A stretch of DNA of 64,000 nt from Gautieria morchelliformis (lineage: Eukaryota; Basidiomycota; Agaricomycetes; Gomphales; Gomphaceae). Below, piece by piece: positions 22,401 through 32,515 of the stretch. The DNA lies in contig WHVA01000217.1 in NCBI GenBank assembly GCA_015179125.1, positions 62,001 to 126,000 of the forward strand. Reading direction: 5' to 3'. A model generated the notes under the pieces. It was not told the DNA's origin and did not search any database. It saw only the letters and a list, made by a program, of their open reading frames with translations. Made by a program: the position numbers and the translations under genes. How positions within the stretch are numbered: position 1 is the first letter of the stretch; each line of letters starts with the position of its first letter.

Positions 22401-25003
22401 AATAGAGTGAGGGGAGAATGCGAACATGAAACGACGGAGAGTAAAAGGGGGCGAAGGCACTTATGGACAAAACCATGTCTTGGGACCCGCATACATGCTA
22501 CCCCTGCACGGACTCTTCGTTTACTGGGTTGATCCCGCACGACCTATGGAAGGAACGCCCTGCGAACGCACTTTGGCCATACGAACACCCAATGGGGTTG
22601 GATTAAGAAGATGATGGGGCTAATGATGAACCATCATGCCGGGTGATTGGTATCGATCATATTTGATGGTGTGCCTGCTGGTGAAATGCGCGAGTAGCGA
22701 ATAGCGGTTCGGAGGATGGGGCGAACAGCGAGTAGGGTAGACGTAGAGGAGGAGTGGTCGGTAGGTGCGGCGAACTCTGATGAAGATGCTAGGGAGTGAC
22801 GAGGGGGAACATGGAGGTAGTGCGGTAGGAGAAATAAACCAGTCATGACAATACCCAGAACCTGTTTGATAGGTTTGCATCATGTTGTAGGGTGAGTGCG
22901 CCCTCTTGCAAGGTTCGATTGTGCCTTTCCGCTACTCCATTATGTTCTGGAGTGTGAGGGCTCGTTGTCTCGTGGGTGATTCCGAGCTCACTGCATAGGT
23001 TTTTGAATTCTCTTCCCATATACTCTCCTCCATTGTCTGACCTTATCTTCCTCACATCTGCTCCCCTCTGCTTCTTTAGCCATGCGATATAGTTCCTGAA
23101 CGATTCAGTGACAGTCTGACATTCCTTGTTTTTCAGGAAATCGATACTGGTGTATTGTGTGGAGTGGTCGATCCATGTCACGAAGTACTTGTAGCCCCCG
23201 ATGGACGTTTCGAAAGGACCGCATAGATCTGACGAGACGATGTCTCCCATACTCTTTGGCAGCTCCTCGACTTGTTTGAACGGCGCTCTCGTCTGCTTCC
23301 CGTGTGGACAGCTCGTGCATTGTTATAATTTCTGCTGAGTGTCGAGATCTGGTAGCCCCACGCCGGTGCGTTTCTTTATCATCTTTTCTATTGTAGAAAC
23401 GGCCATGTGAGCTAATCTGTGATGCCATAGGGTCAGTTCGTTGGGCTCTTTAGTGTATGCCGCTATCTCGGACTCGTCCTTCGGGGACGGTTGAGCCATG
23501 TAAGCAAATAGATTGTCCACCTTCGTCCCTTTGGCTATAATTTCCTCCCCCATCAGTAGCGACGTGTCGGTTTTGCTAAATATTACATCGACATCAGCCG
23601 CCATCATTCGTCCGAGCGACAGTAGGTTTGCCTTGAGGGTCGGTACACATATGACGTCCTGTAATGTTAAGGCTAGTGGCATTACCTGTGAGTTCCCGTC
23701 GCTCTGTATGGTTATTCTGATGGTCCCCCTCTGGTCAGCATTGAACGACTCCCTGCTGGAGGTTCCGATGGATATTGTGGGTGTAGGGTGTAGCTTGTCA
23801 AAGAGACTGGTGTTTCCGCACAGGTGGCTCGATGCTCCTGAATCGATCAGCCACATGTGGACATCATTCTGGATTGCTGAGAGTGCTGATGGGTCAGTAG
23901 ATATTGTCATATTTTTGTCTGTGTTCTCGGCGTGTGCCATCATGACGATGTCCCTTTTAGGTATGCTGGCAAGTCGGGCTGAGTCGGTGGCACCCGGTTG
24001 TTGCCGTTGTGGGGTTGGGGCCGGCCTGCTGAGGCCGTTCCCTCCGCTCTGATCTTGTCCTCCTCCCTGTACGTTACTTCCCCTTTTCCACGGCTCCTGT
24101 CCCGCGAGTCCTCCACCAGGTGTGCAACATCTTGCTGCTGAATGGTTTGGCTTACCACAATTGTTGCAGCAGAAGCCTACCCCCTGGTTTTGGTACGGCA
24201 TCTGTCGGTTCTGTTGTGCATACATATTGTTGTATGTGTTATTGTTGGGTGCTCTCTGAAAGGGGTTGTGGGATCGTCTAGGTTGTCGGGATTGGGCGAC
24301 GAACGCAGTGGCAGCTTGTGTTGACACCTCGACGGCCCCTAGGTCTGCTTCGTGCGCTTCCAAGCGCTCCTCGATGTGGTCTGGATCTTTATTGATCATC
24401 CATATCGTTTGCGCAATTGGTCTCCACGATTCCAGGAGGTTTCTAAGGATTGTGGCTGCCTGAGTGGAATCAGCTATTTGTTCACCCATCTTCGCAAGCT
24501 GATTCCTGAATTCCTTCATAACGGTGATGTATGCCAAGACCGTTTGCCCGTTGGTCATATGGTAGTTCTCGTATCAGGTTCTGATTATGCTGATCTTGCT
24601 CGGATCAGTAGACTCGAACTTTCTTACAAGTATCTTCCAAGCTTCCTCGCATCTGTCGGTGGTGTCTATCGCCGTCTGGAGTTCGGGCGATATGCAGAGC
24701 AGAATTTGACTGTAAGCCACATTATTCCTGTTGTCCCAGTCGTCCTGAAGCTGCGATAGTATTGTTACACTGGTCGTGTTGGTTCCAGTGGTAACGGCTA
24801 TCTGTTGGTTAGCTGCTGTAGGGTAAGGGTCTGTCTGCACCTGTGATAATTTTGTATAGTCCCCTGTCCCTCGCAGTCACTAACAGCTCCCTCTTCCAGG
24901 ACATCCAATTGTCCTTGCCCAATTTGGGTTTGATATCCCTGAACTTGTGGATATCGTGTTTCAGTGTGATGTGCACCGGTGCCGTTGCCGTTGATTGTGC
25001 CAT
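19490..25003 (-). pseudogene. Copia-2 gag-pol, interrupted
   Basis: Gag starts MAQSTATAPVHITLKHD at 25003, with a frame change near 24840 and a TGA at 24574-24576. A CCHC knuckle (CCNNCGKPNHSAARC) lies near 24150 and a protease motif WLIDSGASSH near 23850. LTLWHHRLAHM marks the GAG-pre-integrase region. There is a TAA at 23323-23325, then integrase with RSDNGGEY and HNGVAERHNRTLQ to 22856. After the nested LTR and a frameshift near 21780, the GSKPRLDWLRVYG block and a TGA at 21353 follow. RT has VVGSRWTFQVKRD, YGLKQSGRVWH and YVDDGLL near 20440. RNase H has MDADFAGDQDDR and SRSTMESE. A TGA at 19580 precedes YIKTLKNPADVLTKP. Most stops fit a single C-to-T change from CGA or CAA. Confidence 0.85.
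21818..22850 (+). mobile_element. Solo LTR B, second copy (1033 bp), nested in copia-2
   Basis: Starts TGTCAAGATTGG and ends AACCAGTCATGACA, flanked by ATACC (21813-21817 and 22851-22855). Interrupts copia-2 integrase just after NRFWV. Same family as 47660-48936 (same orientation) and 16445-17436 (opposite). Confidence 0.9.
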
Positions 25004-25010
25004 GGTGAGT

Positions 25011-25028
25011 ACGATGAGACTCTTAATC
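25011..25028 (-). other. Copia-2 primer binding site, half-tRNA-Lys type
   Basis: Directly after the 5' LTR in element orientation the sequence is GATTAAGAGTCTCATCG. Its complement matches the anticodon arm of eukaryotic tRNA-Lys(CUU) (ATGAGACTCTTAATC), as I recall that tRNA. Priming would then use a tRNA cut in the anticodon stem, as known for Drosophila copia. Confidence 0.55.
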
Positions 25029-26513
25029 TGTGAAAGACTAAGAGTTCTCGGTAGTGTGGTGAATTGCGAATAGGATTCAGACTTCTACTTGAAGTCGAAT
25101 TGAGTAGGATCGTAAAAACGGAGATGTAGAGAAAACACGGCATGTGTATTCTCTTCAGTTATGACTACGCAAGACTGTGTGTCGCAGAGTTCCAAGACAT
25201 TTTGAAAAGTGTGAGTTCTAATTGACTGGAGATTTGGATGTACAAGCTGAAGTATTTATCTAGCCACGGGATGTGCTGCGGTGCAAAGAGCGGAGGAGTA
25301 ATGTATGGGTTGACTCAAACGTCTGGACTCGGGGGAACGGTAGTCCGGATGCAGCGGTAACTAAGAGGCTTGTCTATCGAATGGGGGGAGTGTAGGTTCA
25401 TGTGTATCAGAAATATGGATTGTAGTCAGAAGGAAAGAAAGGAATGTGGAAGAAATGTAAACAAGTGGCTGAACCTCTAGCTCCTTCTGGATCAGTATGC
25501 CTCGGGCTCGGGCTTTGTCTCGGATTGGAGTGGATCCGTGGGTACTGGGTCAGTGTCGAGTTGACAGGGAGGTGGAGACATCAGTGATAGAATGATAAGG
25601 TTTGAATAGGATTGGGATGTGGCCTATAGCTCGAGGCCGAGTTCGATATAAAGCACAAGAGGTGAATATAACTCAAGGTTCGACTAATAACTTGAAGTCA
25701 AACAAGATATCAAAAAAGGTTTGTGTTCGTCGTTCTCTTCAATCGTACATGCTACACTACTTATAGCTACTCGGATAGGGGTCTCGGTACATGGGGATGA
25801 ACGACGGGGATAGTGGAGTTGTGCATATGGTAGGTGCGTACGTACCGCCACTACCATACATCCGTGCTGCGGATCGCTTGTTCGGTCTGGCCTGTACATG
25901 AGGCGGAAGCGAATATCCTTGTGTGGTGGGTCGAAGGATAAGGCGAAGAGGTGGCGGGATGGAATAGGAATGATAGACTCGGCATGTAGGTGTTGGAAGA
26001 TATATGTCGTGCGCCCTGATCGTGATGTGGGATCGACTCGATCCACCCTGGTACTCGGCTCGTTAATTGTACTCGTGTCTCGACTTGACTCGTGGGATTT
26101 AAGGAACTCGGCGGTGGTGTGTTGTACTCGGCTCGACTCGGTGAGTGTGACTCGGCTTGGACTCGATGAGGGGCTTGTAGGCTCGGGTGTATGTGCATGT
26201 GTCTCGCGGTACTCAGGGTAAGGTTGGATAGTGAGAGAGAGATCGTTAGGGCAATCGTGAATAGAAATTGTTGTAATGGACATTACGGGTCGTTATTCGT
26301 GTGCGTGAAGCCATGAGATAAATTGAGTCAAACAGGAATCCGCATCTGATAAGTCTTTCCTCACGACAGTCAGGGTGTGTCGTGCAGACATGTGTGGGCT
26401 CAGATAGGTATGGTTGTTGTGAGTGGAGGTGTGTAGACGACGTGGGGTAGCATATATGTGGTGGTGGGATGTGTTGTAGTGGCAGAGATGGGCTTACTGG
26501 CACTTTTATGACA
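25029..26513 (-). repeat. Copia-2 5' LTR, split by solo LTR C
   Basis: Halves 25029-25584 and 26369-26513 together match the 3' LTR at 18771-19470. The interruption is solo LTR C with a near-exact target duplication. Confidence 0.85.
25585..26368. mobile_element. Solo LTR C (784 bp), nested in copia-2 LTR
   Basis: Ends TGATAGAATG and CTCACGACA on the plus strand. Flanks ATCAG (25580-25584) and GTCAG (26369-26373) differ by one G/A change. The stretch 26030-26185 contains nine ACTCG pentamers. No coding region. Orientation not settled. Confidence 0.75.
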
Positions 26514-26518
26514 AATAT

Positions 26519-27312
26519 CACTGTCTGGCACAACTCTGATTGCGCTGGACCTGTATGCAGTCTGATTGTCCACTGTCTCCTCATCCCAGTCGTCTGTGGG
26601 AGCCTCTGTGTCTCCTTGAGTCTCATTGTTTTGAGGCTCACCCCTCTCCCTCTTTGTCGATTTGCTGAAGAGAGGCATGGCCAGGATCCGGCTCCAGATC
26701 CTTGTCCTTGTTGTACCTCATGGCCGCTGTCCATATGCTGGACTTGAGCCACGGGCATTCAGACTTTCTGTGGCCTGGCTGGCCACACTCAAAGCAGGTT
26801 ATGCTGCTTTGGGCATTTGTGGGTCAGTTTGGTGGTCAACCTGATGATTTTGGTGGTAAGCTTGGCTTTGTTGAGCTTCCAGATGCCTGAGGCTGTTTAG
26901 TCTCAGGTGGCCATCCAGCCGGGGCTGGGTGGGGAGGCTGTGGACATTGGAACATTCTGCTCCTCTGGAAAAAAGCAGGCCTGCTAGGGCCTGTCTGAGA
27001 CACCGGCTTGCTCAAGGCAAGCTGTGATGCACTGGCCGTTGCGGCCACGCTTTCTGCATGACACATCCCCATGTTATAGTGGGATGCTTCCTCTATCATG
27101 TGGGCTGCCTCAAAGAGCTGCTCAATCAAGCTGCTTTTAGTGTTGTAGCCCTTCTTGAGGACTTCATTGCCCAGCGTTTCGCACAATGCTGACAGGAACT
27201 TTCTCTGGAACATGTAGTTGTTGGGTAGGTGTATCATACAAGCTGCATACTTCATTAGATTGTTCAGCATCTCCTGAACGGTCTTTGTGCTCTGCATGAC
27301 CGCGTTGAAGTG
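26519..27312 (-). pseudogene. Gypsy-1 gag, C-terminal part with zinc knuckle
   Basis: Continues gag from the copia-1 insertion: HFNAVMQSTKTVQEMLNNL, FLSALCETLGNEVLKKGY, MIEEASHYNMGMCHAES, then a CCHC knuckle (CFECGQPGHRKSEC) near 26757-26800 and the acidic TYRSS-type stretch before copia-2. The stretch EEASHYNMG is open here, whereas gypsy-2 has a TGA at the matching place. Confidence 0.75.
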
Positions 27313-27317
27313 GTGAT

Positions 27318-27538
27318 TGTTAGTAATCGGGACGATGACACCGCCGAGGCAGAGCCGGCACGCATTTAGCCGGAGGTTCGAGATCGCTCTCGACCCCGGG
27401 TTGCTGGTGCGCCGGCATCGCATCGGCACAGCAGCTCGAAGAGATTGGTAATATAGGAACATCATATTTTGTATATAAGGCAGAACGATCTACTTGAGAT
27501 CATAGAATATCAGACTATTATATCTCCTTCGTCCCACA
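27318..27538 (+). repeat. Copia-1 5' LTR (221 bp)
   Basis: TGTTAGTAATCGG to TTCGTCCCACA. By eye it differs from the 3' LTR only at 27342 (C here, T in the other). The promoter should lie here; a TATATAAGG-type stretch is present at about 27471-27479. Confidence 0.95.
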
Positions 27539-27556
27539 GGTTATGGGCCCCGCGCA
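27539..27556 (+). other. Copia-1 primer binding site, half-initiator-tRNA type
   Basis: GGTTATGGGCCCCGCG follows the LTR without a gap. Its complement fits the anticodon arm of eukaryotic initiator tRNA-Met (GGGCCCATAACC core), as recalled. As in copia-2, the primer would end inside the 3' side of the anticodon stem. Confidence 0.6.
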
Positions 27557-27617
27557 TAACTAAACTACTACAAATCTAACTACGCTCTATACTCCAATAA
27601 CTCAATACCGATCAACA

Positions 27618-30600
27618 ATGTCGAGTAGCAATAACACGTACAAGATCGATCCCTTGAACGGGGATAATTACGCGGCGTGGCGCCGGCGGCTCGAGTGGAT
27701 ACTCGATGACTCAGATCTGTGGGACGTGGCTATCGGCAGGGAGACGGAACCGAGACCGGCAGATGCCGACAACGTCACTGCGACCGAGCAGCAGGAGATC
27801 GACGATTGGAGAAGGAAGGACAAGAAAGCTAGAAAAGAGATTTGCCTCAGAGTTGCCGATGAACAACTAGTTTACATCAATCAGACGATGTCTGCATTTG
27901 CTGTATGGACTAGTCTACAAGCAATATTCGAATCTAAGGGAGCAGTGGGGATTGTAAATCTCCGAAGAGATTTCTTCCGGACGCTTGCCGAGGACGGCGC
28001 GAACATGGAGGAGCACGTACGCAAGCTCCGCGGCATTCAACAGGAATTGAATGCGCGGGGGTATTACATCAGTGACACCGAGTTCTCGAACATGTTGCTG
28101 ACATCATTACCAGATTCTTGGTCGGCGTTTATTACGGCAGTAAACGCCAGTGGAGCCGGGACAACAGCTGATATATTAATAGCTCGGGTCCTCGATGAGG
28201 ATCGAGCACGGAAAGCTGGATCGGCACGGCAGACGGCGCTTAAGGCGCAACAACGTCACAGGACCAGGAAAGATGACTCAGGAGCAACAAAGGGAAAGTG
28301 CCGAAATTGCGGCAAGAAGGGTCATTACGTGAAGGACTGTTGGGCGAAAGGTGGCGGCAAGGAGGGCCAAGCACCGAAATGGTTCAAATCAGGGAACAAA
28401 GAAACAGTCAAACAAGCAGAAGAAAAGGACTTCGCATTTGTATCTAAGGAGGTAGCATACAGTGCTATATCCGCATCCGACTGGTTAGCCGATTCAGCGG
28501 CAACAACACACATAGCTAGAAGCCGAAACGATTTCGCTAGCTATGCCGAGGAACCATCAGAGATTGAAGGAATTTCACCTGATGCGGTACTACATACACA
28601 AGGCCGAGGCACTATATACATGGAATTCAAGATCGGCACCAAGACGAACACGATCGAGCTACGTGACGTCAAGCATGCACCGGATGCGCCGAACAACCTT
28701 ATCAGCGTAGGGCGTTTAACTGATAAGGGTAACATGGCCACATTTTCAGGCACCGGCGTCGAATTCAAAACGCGCGCCGGAGTTACCTTCGCACAGGGAC
28801 AGAAGCGTGGGCGGCTGTTCTGTATGAAGGCACGGGTCACTCGATCAGTCGAGGCACGGGACTTTGCCGCAGCGGCAAAAGGACGGTCATGGGACAAATG
28901 GCACAGGATACTCGGGCACGTCAATATAAATTCTATAAAGATGTTGAAATCTAACGATCTAGTCACCGGACTTGAGATCGACGAGTCAAACGAGCCGAGC
29001 CAGTGCAAGGCATGCATACAAGGCAAGCGGCATGTGGAGCCGTTCCCCAAAAGAGCCGAGGACACTGTAGAACAGGTCGGTGACCTGACAGTATCCGATG
29101 TATGGGGACCTGCCCAGACCGAGGGACCATCGCGTGAGAAATACTTTTATTCTTTCACGGACATCAAATCGAGGTACACCGTAATCTATTTTGGGAGCAC
29201 CAAAGATGAAGCGCTCAGACACTTCGAGATGTACAAGGCATTCCTCGAGACCCAAACAGGTCAGAAACTGAAGAGGTTTCGCTCGGATAATGGAGGGGAA
29301 TATGTCAATAAAATTTTCAAGGAATTTTGTGCAAAATATGGCATTATCATGGAGACCACAGCTCCATACTCCCCAGCCCAGAATGGAATCGCCGAACGAC
29401 TCAACCGGACCTTACTCGAGCATGCACGGGCAATGATATTTGCCAAGAACCTGCCAAAAATACTCTGGCCCGAGGCCGTGGCTTACGCGTGTTATATCAA
29501 AAACCGATCACCCACACGAGCGCTTGGAGATGACGCAACGCCGTTCCAAGCACTATTCGGCAAGAAGCCGAACATAGCGCGTCTAGAGGAATTCGGGACA
29601 AATTGTTGGGTTATGGTACCGGATCAACGTCGAGCCAAACTTGATCCAAAGGCAGAAGAGCATATATTCGTCGGAGTAGCTGAACATGCAAAGGCCTGGA
29701 GGTACTACAATAAAGCCTCAAAGCACGTTCAAGTATCTAGGAACATTACATTTGACGAAAATGACAACCGACTCTACCCCATCCCAGATAATGACGATGA
29801 CGACACGGCACCGCTCGAGGGGGAGCACTCACCGTGCGAGCATGTGCCGGACCCGATCACATCTACCCCACAGACGTCATCACCCCAGATAACACCCGTT
29901 CCTGATCCACCTGAACAAGCGCCAGCTCCAGAGATCCGACGGAGCGCGCGTATCACTCAAAGACCGGATTACCGGAAGCTGAATAATTCAGGACGCACCG
30001 AGCAGGTTTACATAACGAGAGAAATCGTCACTGAACCTGAGAATTACAGAGCGGCGGTATCACGTGATGATGCGCCAATCTGGGAGAAAGCGATGGAAAT
30101 TGAGATGGACCAACACAAGACGTTAGGAACATGGGAGTTAACAGAACTACCACCCGGACGAGTAGCTATCGGTTGCCGATGGGTATACGCTGTCAAAACA
30201 CAACCGGACGGACAATTCGATAAGGCTAAAGCAAGGGTTGTGGCTCAAGGATTCACACAGAGGCCAGGGATGGATTACTACGAGATAACCTCACCCGTGG
30301 TCAAATTCGATTCACTACGTGTTCTATTAGCGATCGCAAACACACTCGATTGGGAAATCGAAATGATGGATGTCAAAGGTGCCTACCTCAATTCAACCAT
30401 AGATGAGGAGATCTACATGCGCCAGCCCGACGGATTTGATGATGGATCTGGACGCGTTCTAAGAATATACAGAGCGCTCTACGGACTCAAGCAATCGGGG
30501 CGAGCTTGGCATCAGCGCTTACGCAAATTACTACTTGATCTCGGCTTCCATCAAAGTACAGCCGATGAATGCGTCTACATCAGACAAGATAAGGATTCAA

Positions 30601-31721
30601 TCGAAGTCATATCAGTATATGTGGACGACTTTGGACTATTTGCTGACTCCAAAGGAGGGATGATTAAGCTCAAGGGGGAGCTTCATGGGAAATTCCCTTT
30701 AACAGATTTAGGAGAAATGAAGAAAATCTTGGGAATTAGAGTTGAGAGGAATAGGGATGAGGGAACACTGATCATGTCACAAGGGCATTACATCGACATC
30801 ATACTCGATCGATTCAACATGACAACGGCACATTCCGTATCTACACCTCTGCATAAAATGATCAAACTCACGACACCCATGGACTCGACAGGTCCAACTG
30901 CCGAAGTACCCTATGCTAAGGCGATCGGATCAATCATGTATGCAGCACTCAGCATGCGACCTGATTTGGCTTTTACCGTACAACACTTGAGCCAATTCAC
31001 TACTACTTACGGAACCGAGCACTGGACGGCGATCAAGCACGCGCTCAGGTACCTCAAGGGGTCACGTGACGACGGCATAATCTTCCGACGAGACGCTGGT
31101 CTCGACCTCGAAATATTTGTCGACTCGGATTATGCTAATAGAAACGACGCACTATCTATTAGTGGCTATGTAGCTATACTAGGAGGAGGAGCTATCGCAT
31201 GGAGCTTGAAGAAGCAGCGAACGATCGCGCTATCTACCACGGAGGCCGAATACATGGCACTTACCGAGGGCGCCAAGCAATTAATCTGGCTGAGGCGTTT
31301 TATCGAGGAACTTGGAATCGATCAAACCCAGCCCACGTCACTTCGATCAGACAATCTAGGCGCCATTACACTATCGCATGACGCAACGTATCATGCGCGT
31401 ACCAAACACATCAATGTCGCATATCATTTTATCCGTGAGAAAGTGGCCTCTCACGAGGCATCACTTACATACGTACCGACGAAGGAGAACGTAGCGGACA
31501 TATTTACAAAGGGATTAGACATGCACCAACATAGGTATCTATTAGGGAAATTAGGATTTTACCGAAGGGACTTCTCGCTGAGGGGAGTGTTAGTAATCGG
31601 GACGATGACACTGCCGAGGCAGAGCCGGCACGCATTTAGCCGGAGGTTCGAGATCGCTCTCGACCCCGGGTTGCTGGTGCGCCGGCATCGCATCGGCACA
31701 GCAGCTCGAAGAGATTGGTAA
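27618..31721 (+). CDS. Copia-1 gag-pol polyprotein, 1367 residues, uninterrupted
   Basis: Starts MSSSNNTYKIDPLNGDNYAA, the usual opening of copia gag in fungi. Gag covers about residues 1-215 and a CCHC knuckle (CRNCGKKGHYVKDC) residues 229-242. The protease motif DSAATTH is at 292 (most copia have DSGATTH). KWHRILGHV marks GAG-pre-integrase. Integrase has D494 (TVSDVWG), D557 (RSDNGGEY) and E in NGIAERLNRTLLE. RT has RWVYAVKTQPDG, YGLKQSGRAWH and YVDD at 1001-1004. RNase H has DSDYANRND and LSTTEAEYMAL, and ends VADIFTKGLDMHQHRYL. The frame continues about 45 codons into the 3' LTR. No stop or frameshift. The product would form virus-like particles, copy the RNA in the cytoplasm and integrate the cDNA. 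Confidence 0.95.
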   Translation: MSSSNNTYKIDPLNGDNYAAWRRRLEWILDDSDLWDVAIGRETEPRPADADNVTATEQQEIDDWRRKDKKARKEICLRVADEQLVYINQTMSAFAVWTSLQAIFESKGAVGIVNLRRDFFRTLAEDGANMEEHVRKLRGIQQELNARGYYISDTEFSNMLLTSLPDSWSAFITAVNASGAGTTADILIARVLDEDRARKAGSARQTALKAQQRHRTRKDDSGATKGKCRNCGKKGHYVKDCWAKGGGKEGQAPKWFKSGNKETVKQAEEKDFAFVSKEVAYSAISASDWLADSAATTHIARSRNDFASYAEEPSEIEGISPDAVLHTQGRGTIYMEFKIGTKTNTIELRDVKHAPDAPNNLISVGRLTDKGNMATFSGTGVEFKTRAGVTFAQGQKRGRLFCMKARVTRSVEARDFAAAAKGRSWDKWHRILGHVNINSIKMLKSNDLVTGLEIDESNEPSQCKACIQGKRHVEPFPKRAEDTVEQVGDLTVSDVWGPAQTEGPSREKYFYSFTDIKSRYTVIYFGSTKDEALRHFEMYKAFLETQTGQKLKRFRSDNGGEYVNKIFKEFCAKYGIIMETTAPYSPAQNGIAERLNRTLLEHARAMIFAKNLPKILWPEAVAYACYIKNRSPTRALGDDATPFQALFGKKPNIARLEEFGTNCWVMVPDQRRAKLDPKAEEHIFVGVAEHAKAWRYYNKASKHVQVSRNITFDENDNRLYPIPDNDDDDTAPLEGEHSPCEHVPDPITSTPQTSSPQITPVPDPPEQAPAPEIRRSARITQRPDYRKLNNSGRTEQVYITREIVTEPENYRAAVSRDDAPIWEKAMEIEMDQHKTLGTWELTELPPGRVAIGCRWVYAVKTQPDGQFDKAKARVVAQGFTQRPGMDYYEITSPVVKFDSLRVLLAIANTLDWEIEMMDVKGAYLNSTIDEEIYMRQPDGFDDGSGRVLRIYRALYGLKQSGRAWHQRLRKLLLDLGFHQSTADECVYIRQDKDSIEVISVYVDDFGLFADSKGGMIKLKGELHGKFPLTDLGEMKKILGIRVERNRDEGTLIMSQGHYIDIILDRFNMTTAHSVSTPLHKMIKLTTPMDSTGPTAEVPYAKAIGSIMYAALSMRPDLAFTVQHLSQFTTTYGTEHWTAIKHALRYLKGSRDDGIIFRRDAGLDLEIFVDSDYANRNDALSISGYVAILGGGAIAWSLKKQRTIALSTTEAEYMALTEGAKQLIWLRRFIEELGIDQTQPTSLRSDNLGAITLSHDATYHARTKHINVAYHFIREKVASHEASLTYVPTKENVADIFTKGLDMHQHRYLLGKLGFYRRDFSLRGVLVIGTMTLPRQSRHAFSRRFEIALDPGLLVRRHRIGTAARRDW

Positions 31722-31808
31722 TATAGGAACATCATATTTTGTATATAAGGCAGAACGATCTACTTGAGATCATAGAATATCAGACTATTATATCTCCTTC
31801 GTCCCACA
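31588..31808 (+). repeat. Copia-1 3' LTR (221 bp)
   Basis: Identical to the 5' LTR except for one transition at 31612. The gag-pol stop codon (TAA at 31719-31721) lies inside it. Confidence 0.95.
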
Positions 31809-31813
31809 GTGAT

Positions 31814-32510
31814 ATGTCAGGGTGTGGAGGAATCCCTTCTGCAGGCCCTGCATCACCGTCTCCAAGGTCCATTCACACTGGCAATTGAAACGTTCCATGG
31901 CCCTAGCAAGCAGTTCATCTTGAGCCATCTCAAGATGGCTGCAACAAAGTCCTTGAATTCTTTGATGTTGGACCCTCCCGCGTATGGCTTGGGGTGGGCC
32001 AGCTTTACTGCCAGCCTTTGCTAACATGGACTTCTCAGGGTCCATGTCCATGGCATCTGCCAGCGCAATGCGTATCATTCGTGTGATACTGTCATATGGC
32101 TCTTGTGAGCTATTGACCTGGTCCAGTATGCCCTGACCTTCAGTCGAGGCCATTGACTGGTCACGTGGCTGTGATGCTGCGCGGACCATGTCATTTAGGC
32201 TCTGACAGGGCCGGGGGCCAGTTCAGGCTCAGGGCCAGGGGCTTCCAGCGTATGGGCATCTGGTGGATGCGTGTGATGGGTGTCACCCATCAGACCCGCA
32301 TTGAGGAGGCATAGCCTGCTGTTGTAGGCTGCACACATTTGCCACACTTCCTGTATGGCACACGTGAGCTGCTCATCGGGCTGCTGATTGGTGTGGCACA
32401 GGATTCTTTGCTAGCAGCTCAAGAGCCCATGTATGGCGGCGCGGGGCACTGGCTTCATTCTGTTGCCAGTGTGCAGCTTCAAGTTCTAAGCTCTCTGCCA
32501 TAGCCTCAGA
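31814..32510 (-). pseudogene. Gypsy-1 gag, middle part
   Basis: Encodes PYDSITRMIRIALADAMD, LETVMQGLQKGFLHTLTYH and related capsid text also present in gypsy-2 (PYDGITRMIRVPLADAAD, LETVMQGLQKRFLHTLTYH). It ends exactly at copia-1, and the next gag residues HFNAVMQSTKTVQEML continue on the other side at 27312. Confidence 0.75.
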
Positions 32511-32515
32511 GTCGG

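Larger units (their letters stand above)
18771..26513 (-). mobile_element. Copia-2: full-length decayed Ty1/copia element with two nested solo LTRs
   Basis: Exact target duplication AATAT (18766-18770 and 26514-26518). Minus-strand order: 5' LTR 26513-25029, primer site, gag, protease, integrase, RT, RNase H, purine tract, 3' LTR 19470-18771. Solo LTR B-type (21818-22850) splits the integrase, and solo LTR C (25585-26368) splits the 5' LTR. The coding frame has several stops and frameshifts, so it is not autonomous. Inserted in gypsy-1 gag. Confidence 0.9.
27318..31808 (+). mobile_element. Copia-1: intact Ty1/copia retrotransposon
   Basis: Exact target duplication GTGAT (27313-27317 and 31809-31813), two 221-bp LTRs with a single difference, a primer site, one uninterrupted gag-pol frame and a purine tract (GAGGGGAG) before the 3' LTR. 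All parts for autonomous transposition are visible. Inserted in gypsy-1 gag between TLTYH and HFNAVM. It is the youngest element recognised in the window. Confidence 0.95.

Noticed and set aside
25684..26283. 199-residue minus frame rich in Ser/Thr/Arg
   Set aside because: Wholly inside solo LTR C, without domain or start context.
18771..26513. Two independent copia fragments in place of one element
   Set aside because: The outer LTRs match, share the exact AATAT duplication and the coding parts are in order; the gaps are nested LTRs with their own duplications.
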